Positions 56,293-64,000 of a DNA stretch of 64,000 nucleotides are shown here, one piece after another. Both the position numbers and the translations under genes were made by a program. Numbering within the stretch: position 1 is the first letter of the stretch; the number at the start of each line of letters is the position of its first letter. The stretch is taken from NCBI RefSeq assembly GCF_002879865.1, contig NZ_PNXY01000014.1, positions 62,001-126,000 on the forward strand. The letters are read 5' to 3'. Below the pieces are notes generated by a model, which saw nothing but the letters and a program-made list of their open reading frames with translations, ran no database searches and was not told where the DNA came from. The stretch comes from Paraburkholderia rhynchosiae (GTDB lineage Bacteria; Pseudomonadota; Gammaproteobacteria; Burkholderiales; Burkholderiaceae).

Positions 56293-57363
56293 TTATTCGG
56301 CGCGCACCGGCACGCGCGGCGCGACCGCGCACATCAGCTCGTAGCCGATGGTGCCGCAAGCCTGCGCGACGTCGTCGATGGGCAGCGATGTGCCCCACAA
56401 TTCGACGCGCGAGCCGACGTTCGCGGTGGGAATTGGCGTCAGGTCGACTGTCAGCATGTCCATCGAAACACGTCCCACGACCCGCGTGCGCACGCCGTCG
56501 ACGATCACCGGCGTGCCTTCCGGCGCGATTCGCGGATAACCGTCCGCGTAGCCGCACGCCACCACGCCAATGCGCATCGGTCCGCGCGCCTTGAAGAGCG
56601 ACCCATAGCCGACCGTCTGGCCTTCCGCGATGGTTTGCACGGCGATCAGTTCGGACGCGAACGTCATGGCCGGCTGCAGACCGGTGCCTTCGATCGCGGC
56701 GGACACGCCCGACGGCGACGCGCCATACAGAATGATGCCTGGACGCACCCAGTCGAAATGCGATTCGGGATGCCACAGCGTCGCCGCCGAATTGGCGAGG
56801 CTGCGCGTGCCGGCAATGCCCTGCGCGCCGCGCTCGAACGCTTCGAGCTGGTGAGCCACGCCGCGCTCGCTGTCGGCGTCGGAGAAATGGGTCATCAAGG
56901 TAATCTGGCCGACGCCCTGGCACGCACGCGCGCGCTCCCAGGCTGCGCGGAATTTCTCTGGCGTGTAACCGAGCCGGTTCATGCCGCTGTTCATCTTCAA
57001 CTGGATGTTCATGGGCTTGGACAGCCGCGCCATTTCGAGCATGCGCAACTGCTCGTCCGAGTGCAGCGCGGTGGTCAGGCTATAGCGGTCGATGACGTCG
57101 ATATCCGTCGGACGAAAAAAACCTTCGAGCAAAAGAATCGGGCCGGCCCATCCCAATTCACGCAACTTCACGGCTTCCTCGAGGTCCAGCAATCCAAAGC
57201 CGTCGGTTGCCCGCAAACCTGGAAAGGCGCGCGCGAGGCCGTGTCCGTAGGCATTGGCCTTGACGACTGCCCAGATCTTCGATTTGGGCGCGTAGCGGCG
57301 CGCGACGGCGAGGTTATTGGCGAGTGCGGAGGTGTGAATCGTGGCTGAGAGGGGGCGCGGCAT
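56293..57363 (-). CDS. alr: alanine racemase
   Basis: PLP enzyme interconverting L- and D-alanine for peptidoglycan. It is 356 residues. PLP Lys35 is in WAVVKANAYGHGL, the N-terminal barrel carries VRPGIILYGASP, and the C-terminal beta domain carries CGYADGYPR with the catalytic Tyr. MPRPLSATIHTSAL is a typical start. It is upstream of radA on the same strand and divergent from lplT. The single-copy layout suggests the biosynthetic (Alr) rather than the catabolic (DadX) type, but a paralogue elsewhere cannot be excluded. Confidence 0.97.
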   Translation of the reverse strand: MPRPLSATIHTSALANNLAVARRYAPKSKIWAVVKANAYGHGLARAFPGLRATDGFGLLDLEEAVKLRELGWAGPILLLEGFFRPTDIDVIDRYSLTTALHSDEQLRMLEMARLSKPMNIQLKMNSGMNRLGYTPEKFRAAWERARACQGVGQITLMTHFSDADSERGVAHQLEAFERGAQGIAGTRSLANSAATLWHPESHFDWVRPGIILYGASPSGVSAAIEGTGLQPAMTFASELIAVQTIAEGQTVGYGSLFKARGPMRIGVVACGYADGYPRIAPEGTPVIVDGVRTRVVGRVSMDMLTVDLTPIPTANVGSRVELWGTSLPIDDVAQACGTIGYELMCAVAPRVPVRAE

Positions 57364-57481
57364 GGAGTATTTTCGTAAAGACGCTTGCGAATCAGCAGCT
57401 TACAGGGCGTTTTCAACGCTCGGCAGCCGCTGGGCGGTGCGATCAAGGATTCTGCTAGTCTGGATGCAGCTATTTTCATGA

Positions 57482-57487
57482 TATAAA
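57482..57487 (+). promoter_or_regulatory. -10-like element upstream of lplT
   Basis: TATAAA in the most AT-rich stretch of the alr/lplT divergent gap, 94 bases before the lplT start. No clear -35. Confidence 0.3.
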
Positions 57488-57580
57488 GCCGTGCGCACAA
57501 CCCATTTCGAACGGCATAAGCCCGGACGCATAACAAACGGCCGGGGCGGACAGACCGCAGCGAGGACAGCATCGCATCAG

Positions 57581-58888
57581 ATGAAAAAAGGTTTTTACAC
57601 CATCATGGCCGCGCAGTTTTTTTCGTCGCTGGCCGACAATGCGCTTCTGATCGCCGCTATCGCACTGCTGAAAGATCTACATGCCCCCAACTGGATGACG
57701 CCGCTGCTCAAGCTGTTCTTTGTGCTGTCGTACGTCGTTCTTGCCGCTTTCGTGGGCGCCTTCGCCGATTCCCGTCCGAAAGGACGCGTGATGTTCATCA
57801 CCAACACGATCAAGGTAGTGGGCTGCATCACGATGCTGGTCGGCGCGCATCCACTCCTTGCATATGGCATTGTGGGTTTCGGCGCCGCTGCTTATTCGCC
57901 GGCCAAATACGGCATTCTCACTGAACTGCTGCCGCCTGACCGGCTCGTTGCCGCGAACGGCTGGATCGAAGGCACGACGGTCGGCTCGATCATTCTCGGC
58001 ACCGTGCTCGGCGGTGCGCTGATCAGTCCGCATATTGCCGCGCCGATCCTGCGGCATCATATTCCCACGGTCAACACGCCTGCTGAAGCGGCGATGCTGG
58101 TGATCATGGTGATCTACGTGGTCGCGGCGCTGTTCAATCTGCGCATTCCCGACACCGGCGCGCGCTATCCGAAACAGGAACGCGGGCCGATCAAACTCGT
58201 CACGGATTTCGCCGACTGTTTCGTCGTGCTGTGGCGCGACAAGCTCGGGCAGATTTCGCTTGCCGTCACCACACTGTTCTGGGGCGCAGGCGCGACACTG
58301 CAATTCATCGTGCTGAAGTGGGCGGAAGTGTCGCTCGGCATGTCGCTCTCCGAAGCGGCGATCCTGCAGGCGGTAGTAGCCGTCGGCGTGGCGGGCGGCG
58401 CGATCTATGCCGCTTCGCGCGTGCCGCTGAAAAAGTCGCTCTCTGTGCTGCCGGTCGGCATCATGATGGGCTTTGCCGTGATGCTGATGGCGTTCTACAC
58501 GCGCCACCTGTTCCCCGCGTATTGGGGGCTGTACTTCGGCCGCATGCACGTGCCTGGTTACCTGATCGTCGCTTATATTTTCCTCATGATCGTCGGCGGC
58601 CTGTCAGGCTTCTTCGTCGTACCGATGAATGCGCTGCTCCAGCATCGCGGCCACGTTCTGCTGTCAGCCGGTCATTCGATCGCCGTGCAGAACTTCAACG
58701 AGAATCTCTCGGTGCTCATCATGCTGTGCCTGTACGCGGTGCTCGTCTGGCTCGACGTGCCGGTCACGGCGGTGATCGTGCTGTTCGGCACCTTCGTCTG
58801 CCTGATGATGTGGCTCGTGATGCGGCGTCATCAGGCGAACCAGCGCGCGTTCGATTCGGTCGCGCTGATCGGCGAGGTCAAGCACTGA
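57581..58888 (+). CDS. lplT: lysophospholipid transporter LplT
   Basis: Major-facilitator flippase bringing lysophospholipids across the inner membrane for re-acylation. It is 435 residues from MKKGFYTIMAAQFFSSLADN. Twelve-segment MFS topology, with the FADSRPKGRVM loop between early helices and YSPAKYGILTELLPPDRLVAANGW, a segment well conserved in LplT. In E. coli it sits next to aas, the acyltransferase; no aas-like gene is present here. I rejected a 30-residue Arg-rich upstream extension. thiD begins 62 bases downstream. Confidence 0.94.
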   Translation: MKKGFYTIMAAQFFSSLADNALLIAAIALLKDLHAPNWMTPLLKLFFVLSYVVLAAFVGAFADSRPKGRVMFITNTIKVVGCITMLVGAHPLLAYGIVGFGAAAYSPAKYGILTELLPPDRLVAANGWIEGTTVGSIILGTVLGGALISPHIAAPILRHHIPTVNTPAEAAMLVIMVIYVVAALFNLRIPDTGARYPKQERGPIKLVTDFADCFVVLWRDKLGQISLAVTTLFWGAGATLQFIVLKWAEVSLGMSLSEAAILQAVVAVGVAGGAIYAASRVPLKKSLSVLPVGIMMGFAVMLMAFYTRHLFPAYWGLYFGRMHVPGYLIVAYIFLMIVGGLSGFFVVPMNALLQHRGHVLLSAGHSIAVQNFNENLSVLIMLCLYAVLVWLDVPVTAVIVLFGTFVCLMMWLVMRRHQANQRAFDSVALIGEVKH

Positions 58889-58950
58889 CACGCGCGAGCG
58901 TGTTCGCGCCTTCCGCCGTCACCGCGCCTTCTACCCTTTCCCGCTTTGCC

Positions 58951-59760
58951 ATGGCTCAACCCGTTCCCAATGTGCTGACGATCGCCGGCTCCGATTCCGG
59001 CGGCGGCGCCGGCATTCAGGCCGACCTGAAGACTTTCTCGGCTCTCGGCGCTTATGGCGCGAGCGTGATTACCGCGCTGACCGCGCAGAACACCCGCGGC
59101 GTCACCGCGATTCACGCGCCGGACGCGGGCTTCGTCACCGCGCAGCTCGACGCAGTGTTCGACGACATTCGCATCGATGCCGTGAAGATCGGCATGCTCG
59201 CCAACGCGTTCATCGTGCATGCGGTCGCCGACGCGTTGCGCCGGTACAAGCCGAAGCACATCGTCCTCGATACGGTGATGATCTCGAAGAGCAACCATGC
59301 GCTGCTGCTTCCAGATGCGGTCGCCGCGATGCGTGACGAACTGCTGCCGCTCGCCGACCTGCTGACGCCCAATTTGCCAGAAGCCGCCGCGCTGCTCGGC
59401 GGTGTGCAACCCGCTGCCGACGAAGCCGGCATGGTCGAGCAAGGCGAAGCGCTACGCGCGCTTGGCGCCCGCGCGGTGCTGATGAAAGGCGGTCATCTGA
59501 GCGCCGCGGATAGCCCCGACTGGCTGGTACAGGAAAGCGGCGCGCTGCGTCTGGGCGGCCCGCGCGTGCCGGTGAAGAACACGCATGGAACGGGCTGCAC
59601 GCTGTCGTCGGCGATTGCCGCGCTGATCCCCCAACGCGATGATCTCGCGAGCGCGGTCGCAGATGCCAAGCAGTATCTGACCGGCGCATTGCAAGCGAGC
59701 GATCGCCTCGACGTCGGCAGCGGCGTCGGGCCGGTGCATCATTTCTATCAGTGGTGGTAG
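58951..59760 (+). CDS. thiD: hydroxymethylpyrimidine/phosphomethylpyrimidine kinase
   Basis: Phosphorylates HMP and HMP-P for thiamine synthesis. It is 269 residues from MAQPVPNVLTIAGSDSGGGAG, ribokinase fold. The N-terminal GSDSGGGAGIQADLKTF is diagnostic, and the C-terminal anion hole and catalytic base lie in KNTHGTGCTLSSAIAAL. An open frame extends 720 bases upstream through lplT but is out of frame with it and meaningless. Convergent with the DUF1853 gene with only 10 bases between stops; a short GGTGG/CCACC hairpin spans the junction. Confidence 0.95.
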   Translation: MAQPVPNVLTIAGSDSGGGAGIQADLKTFSALGAYGASVITALTAQNTRGVTAIHAPDAGFVTAQLDAVFDDIRIDAVKIGMLANAFIVHAVADALRRYKPKHIVLDTVMISKSNHALLLPDAVAAMRDELLPLADLLTPNLPEAAALLGGVQPAADEAGMVEQGEALRALGARAVLMKGGHLSAADSPDWLVQESGALRLGGPRVPVKNTHGTGCTLSSAIAALIPQRDDLASAVADAKQYLTGALQASDRLDVGSGVGPVHHFYQWW

Positions 59761-59770
59761 CGCCACCGAC

Positions 59771-60829
59771 CTACTGCCGCGCGTAGGCTCTGGCCCGCTC
59801 GGGCCAGTCGTCGGGGACGATGAAGCCGCGTGAGCGTTCGAGCAGATTGCCCGCGCTATCTTCGGCGAATGCGGCGACCATCGTCGGGCCGGGCTGAAGC
59901 GAGGTTTCAACAGCAAGCGTTTGCGCATCGACGAAAACCGCATTCGCCGCCTCGCGTTGATCGTGCCGATAGCGCCGCGGCGCAAGCCATTCGAGCCGCG
60001 GCAATATGCGCCAATGCCGCGCATGCGTTGACGCAAAGTCCAGCCAGTCGCCTCGCGTGACCCACCAGCCGCGGCCATGCGCGGGATTTAGCTCGGCGGG
60101 ATCGCGCGACCTCCCGCCATGCCGGTAAAACAACCAGCCTTTGACGAACATTTGCGGCGTCCACGGACCCGGATAGCCGACCGACGCAAAATCTTCGCGC
60201 GCGCTGAGCGGCAATTGATGATTGAGCAGATGAGCGAGCTTGAGGTCGAAGCGGTCTTTCAGATTCGGGCCGACGTAGTGCGACAACGGCGCTGATAACT
60301 GCGTCGAGAAGCGCATCGATAAACGCTCGTCGGACTGCGAAGCTTGTTGTGCGGCTTCTTCGCCGGCATGCAGATAGCACTTCACCGCCAGTTCCCAGTG
60401 AAGCTGTGCGTTCTCTCGAGTGCGCACCAGAAAATCGCATTCGCCGAGCGTCACGCCCGCGCGCCGCAACGGCACGCCGGCCGCGACGAGCCGCGCCGCT
60501 GGACCCTGTTGCAGGAACCAGCCGAGCAGCCGTTCGGCGTATCGGCCAAGACGCGTGATGCGCGTCGCCGCGAGATCGTGATGCAACTGGGCGGGCGCGG
60601 CATCGAGCGCGCGCAGCCAGTCGACGGTCTCGTCGAGTTGCCGCGGCGTTTCGAACGGCGTGGCCAGTTCGCCTACCGGCCGTTGCGGACGCAACAGATC
60701 CGCGCTCAGCAGCAGCCAGGCGAGATCACGCACCGCGGAGTCGCCTAGCGTATCGAGCAATGTGCAAAGGATGGCGACCTCGGCGCGCGGCGCATCGCCG
60801 TGACGCAGCCCCGGTCCATCCACCGTCAC
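59771..60829 (-). CDS. DUF1853 family protein
   Basis: 352 residues from a GTG that overlaps the uracil-DNA glycosylase stop (GTGA). Recognisable from AVRDLAWLLLSADLLRPQRP and the central LGRYAERLLGWFLQ, GECDFLVR and HWELAVKCYL blocks, then the LNHQLPLSAREDFASVGYPGP segment. The ELAVK-type motif with preceding Asp and Glu residues resembles the PD-(D/E)xK nuclease core (E-x-K around HWELAVK), which is my inference. Function unknown. Its coupling to a DNA-repair glycosylase fits a nucleic-acid role. An upstream frame reaching 61156 is antisense noise inside the glycosylase. Confidence 0.85.
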   Translation of the reverse strand: MTVDGPGLRHGDAPRAEVAILCTLLDTLGDSAVRDLAWLLLSADLLRPQRPVGELATPFETPRQLDETVDWLRALDAAPAQLHHDLAATRITRLGRYAERLLGWFLQQGPAARLVAAGVPLRRAGVTLGECDFLVRTRENAQLHWELAVKCYLHAGEEAAQQASQSDERLSMRFSTQLSAPLSHYVGPNLKDRFDLKLAHLLNHQLPLSAREDFASVGYPGPWTPQMFVKGWLFYRHGGRSRDPAELNPAHGRGWWVTRGDWLDFASTHARHWRILPRLEWLAPRRYRHDQREAANAVFVDAQTLAVETSLQPGPTMVAAFAEDSAGNLLERSRGFIVPDDWPERARAYARQ

Positions 60830-62043
60830 GGCTTCGCCACGTTCGACGGCGCGCCGCCGGCCGTGTGCCACGTATCGCGCGCGAGGCACAGATCGGCCCA
60901 GGCCTTCGCCTTGTCGGGCAGGCTGCGCAGCAGATACGCCGGGTGATAGGTGACGATCACTGGCACGCCTTCGTATTCGTGGACGCGGCCGCGCAGCGAC
61001 GAAATGCTCGCGTCCGTCTTCAGCAGGCTTTGCGCGGCGAAACGGCCGAGCGCAACGATCAGTTTCGGCTTGACCAGCGCCACCTGGCGTTGCAGATAAG
61101 GTTCGCAACGCGCGACTTCGTCCGGCTCGGGATTGCGATTGCCAGGGGGCCTGCACTTGATGACGTTCGCGATGTACACGTTGGCGTCACGCGCGAGCGT
61201 CAGCGAACGCAGCATGTTGTCGAGCAGCTTGCCGGCCTGGCCGACAAACGGTTCGCCTACGCGATCTTCGTTCTCGCCGGGCGCTTCCCCGATCAGCATC
61301 CAGTCGGCGTTCCGATCGCCTACGCCGAATACCGTTTTCGTGCGTTTCTCGCACAGGCGGCAGCGCTCGCAGGTCGCGACGCGCTCGCTCAACGCGTCCC
61401 AGTCGAGCATGTGGATTGCGGGCGGCTCGGGTATTTCGCGGCGCGCGTGCCCAGGCGCACTCGCGTCCCCCGGTGGATGAAGCGGCAGATCGTCGAACCA
61501 CGCGAAGTCGTCGTCGGGCGGGGCATCAAAACAGGATGGCTCGGGCGCGCGCGGCGGCTGCGCGGCGTTTGGATCGCGACTACCGGCGGCCGGCTGCACG
61601 CGCTGCTGCGCCGCTTGTGGCGCGGCCCGCGCACGAGCCTCGCCCTGTCCCCTGTGCTGGACGAAGCGCGCTGAATCGCCAGCGCTTTCGGGTGGCTCTT
61701 GATTCTGGAAGCGATCGCGCGGTCCTGCCAATCGAGGCGCCTGACTTTCGCGAGCGGGCGCACGGTCTTCCATTTCCGTTTGCTCGCGCTCGATGTCATC
61801 GGCTTGCTGCGTCGGCTCGCCCGCGCGCATTGCAGGCCTCGGCGGAGTTTGCGCGGTTAAGCCGGCCGAAGAATGCTCCCGGGCCTCCGCCCGCGCGACG
61901 TCGCTCGCGCTCTGCGTGTGTTGTGCATCCGCGCCCAGCTCAGCGCCAGCCTCGCTAACCGATTCCTGCACCGCCGCCATCCCGCGACGCTCCCAGCGCG
62001 GTGCGAGTCCAAACTCTTCCCATACCGATTCATGCAGCGCCAT
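60826..62043 (-). CDS. family 4 uracil-DNA glycosylase with long N-terminal extension
   Basis: 405 residues from ATG 62043, preceded by a strong AAGGAGG. The catalytic domain begins about residue 210. Iron-sulfur Cys225 and Cys228 are in CERCRLC, later Cys residues in IKCRPPGNRNP and VARCEPYLQ. Motif 1 is GEAPGENEDRVGEPF and motif 2 YHPAYLLRS. The KRRIH loop of UdgX is absent, so it is an ordinary family 4 enzyme removing uracil from DNA. The first about 205 residues are disordered (Ala/Gln/Glu/Arg/Pro), apart from a hydrophobic start LHESVWEEFGLAPRW. It overlaps rimI by 14 bases. Confidence 0.92.
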   Translation of the reverse strand: MALHESVWEEFGLAPRWERRGMAAVQESVSEAGAELGADAQHTQSASDVARAEAREHSSAGLTAQTPPRPAMRAGEPTQQADDIEREQTEMEDRAPARESQAPRLAGPRDRFQNQEPPESAGDSARFVQHRGQGEARARAAPQAAQQRVQPAAGSRDPNAAQPPRAPEPSCFDAPPDDDFAWFDDLPLHPPGDASAPGHARREIPEPPAIHMLDWDALSERVATCERCRLCEKRTKTVFGVGDRNADWMLIGEAPGENEDRVGEPFVGQAGKLLDNMLRSLTLARDANVYIANVIKCRPPGNRNPEPDEVARCEPYLQRQVALVKPKLIVALGRFAAQSLLKTDASISSLRGRVHEYEGVPVIVTYHPAYLLRSLPDKAKAWADLCLARDTWHTAGGAPSNVAKP

Positions 62044-62524
62044 CTGCGCCCTCCTTGGCAAACGATAAACGCATCACGATGGCGTCCTCCCGGCTGCGAT
62101 GCCGCGCCGGGTAATAATTTTTGCGCCGGCCAATCGACGTAAAGCCGAAACGCTCGTAGAGCCGGATTGCGCGATGGTTCGACGGCCGCACTTCGAGCAG
62201 CAGGCCATCGAGCTTCTCGGCGTGCGTCATGCGCACGGCTTCGCGCAGCAACGCAAGCCCGGCGCCCGCGCCTTGTGCCGCGGGCGTCACGCACAGATTC
62301 AGCAAATGCATTTCATCGACAACCGGCATCAGCACGCAATAACCAATCAGCGTGCCGGTGACGTGCCGCAGGCAAATGCCGAAATAGCCGTTGCGCAGCG
62401 AGTCGCCGAAATTGCCCCGGCTCCACGGAAATTCATAGGCGAGCTTTTCGATGGCAGCCACTTCGTCCAGATCGCCTTCGGTCATCGGCGATATGTAGCG
62501 GTCCGCCAGCAGCACGCCGCTCAT
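62030..62524 (-). CDS. rimI: ribosomal protein S18-alanine N-acetyltransferase
   Basis: GNAT acetyltransferase modifying the N-terminus of S18. It is 164 residues. The acetyl-CoA loop is VTPAAQGAGAGLALLREAVR, followed by LLLEVRPSNHRAIRLYERFGF and the RRKNYYP segment typical of RimI. The ATG overlaps the tsaB stop by four bases (ATGA). Pairing with tsaB is widely conserved. Confidence 0.95.
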   Translation of the reverse strand: MSGVLLADRYISPMTEGDLDEVAAIEKLAYEFPWSRGNFGDSLRNGYFGICLRHVTGTLIGYCVLMPVVDEMHLLNLCVTPAAQGAGAGLALLREAVRMTHAEKLDGLLLEVRPSNHRAIRLYERFGFTSIGRRKNYYPARHRSREDAIVMRLSFAKEGADGAA

Positions 62525-63339
62525 TGCCGGCCCTCGCCAGGCTGCGCGTCATGCGCGAGCGTCGCGGCCTGCACGTCCTTCGCGGCCTTCCCGGCCTTTT
62601 CGGCCTTTTCGGCGCTGCGCTCGGCCGTGGTCTGCGCGACCTTGTTGCGGACGTACTCGGGGGCCGCCTGATCGGCGGGCACCGTGCGGCCGGCGCGGAA
62701 CGCGCGCAACGCGGCGTACGCAAGCGGCAACGCGTGCGGCAGCGCTTCGCAATCGACGGTTCGCGCGGCGGCCACCGCCGGCAGCCGCGCGCCGAAGGCC
62801 GCGGCGGCGTTGCCGGCCAGCGTGAACGGCTCGTCTGGCAAGACCAGCCGCTCAGGCGTATCGAGCGAGGCGGCCTGAACGGTGCGCCACTCGCCCTGAA
62901 CATGGTCCCACGCGTAATCGGCCCAATAGATTTCGTCCATGCGGGCGTCGAGCGCGGCCAGCACGCGCGTGGCCGACACATCTCGCCGGCGGGCGCTTTC
63001 CGCGCAAACCAGCAAGGTGCTGACCGGCACGACCGGCAAAGCGAGGCCGAACGCCAGGCCTTGAGCAACGCCGGTCGCGGTCCGAAGGCCGGTGAACGAC
63101 CCTGGCCCGGAACCGAACGCGATGGCGTTGCAGTCGGCCAGCGTGAGGCCGGCTTCGTCGAAAAGTTCGCGGATCGCGGGCAGCAACCGCGTGCTGGACA
63201 CGGCGCCCGTTTGCTCGTGACGAAGCCACGTGCGCGGTTCGGCGCGCGCATGGCCCGCCTTGTCGGCAGCGGCGGACAGGAGCGCTACCGAGCAGAATTC
63301 GGTGGAGGTATCGAGGGCAAGAAGCACGGTTTGAGTCAT
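62521..63339 (-). CDS. tsaB: tRNA threonylcarbamoyladenosine biosynthesis protein TsaB
   Basis: Scaffold partner of TsaD in making t6A37 of tRNAs. It is 272 residues from MTQTVLLALDTSTEFCSVAL, ASKHA fold with FGSGPGSFTGLRTATGVAQGL. The C-terminal about 35 residues (Ala/Glu/Lys-rich) are extra relative to E. coli TsaB (231 residues). I chose the ATG at 63339; the frame stays open upstream to about 63960 but in Pro/Gly/Ala-rich sequence without similarity to the family. It is first in a four-gene operon with rimI, the glycosylase and the DUF1853 gene. Confidence 0.95.
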   Translation of the reverse strand: MTQTVLLALDTSTEFCSVALLSAAADKAGHARAEPRTWLRHEQTGAVSSTRLLPAIRELFDEAGLTLADCNAIAFGSGPGSFTGLRTATGVAQGLAFGLALPVVPVSTLLVCAESARRRDVSATRVLAALDARMDEIYWADYAWDHVQGEWRTVQAASLDTPERLVLPDEPFTLAGNAAAAFGARLPAVAAARTVDCEALPHALPLAYAALRAFRAGRTVPADQAAPEYVRNKVAQTTAERSAEKAEKAGKAAKDVQAATLAHDAQPGEGRQ

Positions 63340-63534
63340 GGACGGTATTGTAATCGGCGCCGCGCGCGCGGATGCGGTTTGGTCGTTTGGCATTGCGTGG
63401 GCTTGGCGGGTTGTATCTGGGCTTGGGCCTGGATCGGTCAGAGCCTGGTTTGGGCCGGGTTTAGCCTGACTTTCGTCCGGGCCGGCAGCATGCGTTTGGA
63501 ATAAGCTCTCGGCCACGCGACGGCGTGCAGTTGT

Positions 63535-63540
63535 TATGAT
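63535..63540 (+). promoter_or_regulatory. -10-like element upstream of the acyl-CoA-binding gene
   Basis: TATGAT, 40 bases before the start codon. No convincing -35. Confidence 0.3.
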
Positions 63541-63579
63541 CGTCGGCCACTTAACCCATCCCGCCGGAGAGCCATGACG

Positions 63580-63849
63580 ATGACGGACCTCGATACGCAA
63601 TTCACCCAAGCCCAGGAAGACGTCAAGCAACTGCCAGAGCGTCCAGGCAATCTCACGCTGCTGCGCCTCTACGCCCTCTTCAAGCAGGCGAGCGAAGGCG
63701 ACGTGCACGGCGACAAGCCGGGCTTCACCGACATCGTCGGCAAATACAAGTACGACGCCTGGGCTGCGCTTATGGGCACCGCGCAGGACGCCGCGAAACA
63801 GCAATACGTGGAACTGGTTGAATCGCTGAAAAGCGGCGCATCCGCCTGA
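63580..63849 (+). CDS. acyl-CoA-binding protein
   Basis: 89 residues from MTDLDTQFTQAQEDVKQLPE, the four-helix ACBP fold that binds long-chain acyl-CoA esters in the cytosol. It shows the family pattern: LPERPGNLTLLRLYALFKQA, the KYKYDAWAALMG segment with acyl-CoA-contacting Lys, Tyr and Trp, and a C-terminal helix YVELVESLK. The ATG at 63580 has GGAGA nine bases upstream; another ATG at 63574 would add two residues but sits too close to the same site. Divergent from tsaB. Confidence 0.93.
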   Translation: MTDLDTQFTQAQEDVKQLPERPGNLTLLRLYALFKQASEGDVHGDKPGFTDIVGKYKYDAWAALMGTAQDAAKQQYVELVESLKSGASA

Positions 63850-64000
63850 CGGACCGCGGGCCCTCGCACGCTTTGGCCGGACGGCTTCCCGCCCGCGCAG
63901 TGCAAATATTGCGCTAAGAAATGTCCTAAGAGTGGCGCAGTGCAACAAATACCTATACAATGCTGCCTGCGCTTCACTGCTTTGCCCGGCTTTCGTAAGC

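Noticed and set aside
56222..56923. N-terminal extension of radA by 234 codons
   Set aside because: The extension lies within alr in another frame and lacks any family similarity; RadA normally starts just before its zinc finger, at the GTG at 56221.
63340..63960. N-terminal extension of tsaB by about 200 codons
   Set aside because: Crosses the ACBP gene on the other strand and is low complexity; TsaB family starts at the ALDTSTE segment.

Overview
The window is a gene-dense, uniformly GC-rich stretch of chromosome from a beta-proteobacterium. Protein sequences and gene order (guaB-guaA; rpsB-tsf-pyrH-frr-uppS-cdsA-dxr-rseP-bamA-skp-lpxD-fabZ-lpxA-lpxB-rnhB; smc-zipA-ligA-def; dapC-dapD-dapE) point to the Burkholderiaceae, most likely Paraburkholderia. 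The genus is an inference. Nearly every gene is core housekeeping. I saw no tRNA or rRNA gene, insertion sequence, prophage, CRISPR array or island of foreign composition.

Layout. 1-3.6 kb: purine (GMP) synthesis on the minus strand, guaB, a small membrane protein, then guaA, which runs off the left edge. 3.9-6.3 kb: an EamA-type exporter, the rnfH-ratA pair, and divergent smpB. 6.5-11.8 kb: qmcA and an NfeD-family gene, phosphoenolpyruvate synthase ppsA, and its regulator ppsR diverging across a 530-base gap. 11.9-28.3 kb: one long minus-strand envelope and translation superoperon from rpsB down to an rRNA methyltransferase. It covers ribosomal protein S2 and EF-Ts, UMP kinase, ribosome recycling, isoprenoid and phospholipid precursors, the RseP protease, BamA/Skp outer-membrane assembly, and lipid A (LpxD, FabZ, LpxA, LpxB).

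28.9-34.5 kb: map, glnD and an rluB-type pseudouridine synthase with a 480-residue Arg/Gly/Glu-rich tail, on the plus strand. 34.7-43.5 kb: smc, zipA, ligA and def plus a second EamA transporter, on the minus strand. 44.1-48.8 kb: the lysine/diaminopimelate genes dapC, dapD and dapE with an ArsC-like gene and prmB. 49.1-54.7 kb: cardiolipin synthase, glutathione peroxidase, an ABC-F ATPase, a class III CoA-transferase and a small unknown gene. 54.8-59.8 kb: alr-radA on the minus strand, then lplT and thiD on the plus strand. 59.8-63.3 kb: a tightly overlapped tsaB-rimI-uracil-DNA glycosylase-DUF1853 operon. 63.6 kb: an acyl-CoA-binding protein.

I found no clear undescribed multi-gene system. 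The features most worth a second look are sequence-level oddities. These are the in-frame hexanucleotide array inside the RseP PDZ domain, the 42-base repeat array in the RluB tail, a long nested inverted repeat in the ppsA leader, a triplicated palindrome and terminator in front of dapE, a long rpsB leader, a 13-base degenerate tandem array upstream of dapC, and the long N-terminal extension of the family 4 uracil-DNA glycosylase. Coding starts were chosen from Shine-Dalgarno spacing, family N-termini and neighbour overlap. All calls rest on reading the sequence, without database searches.
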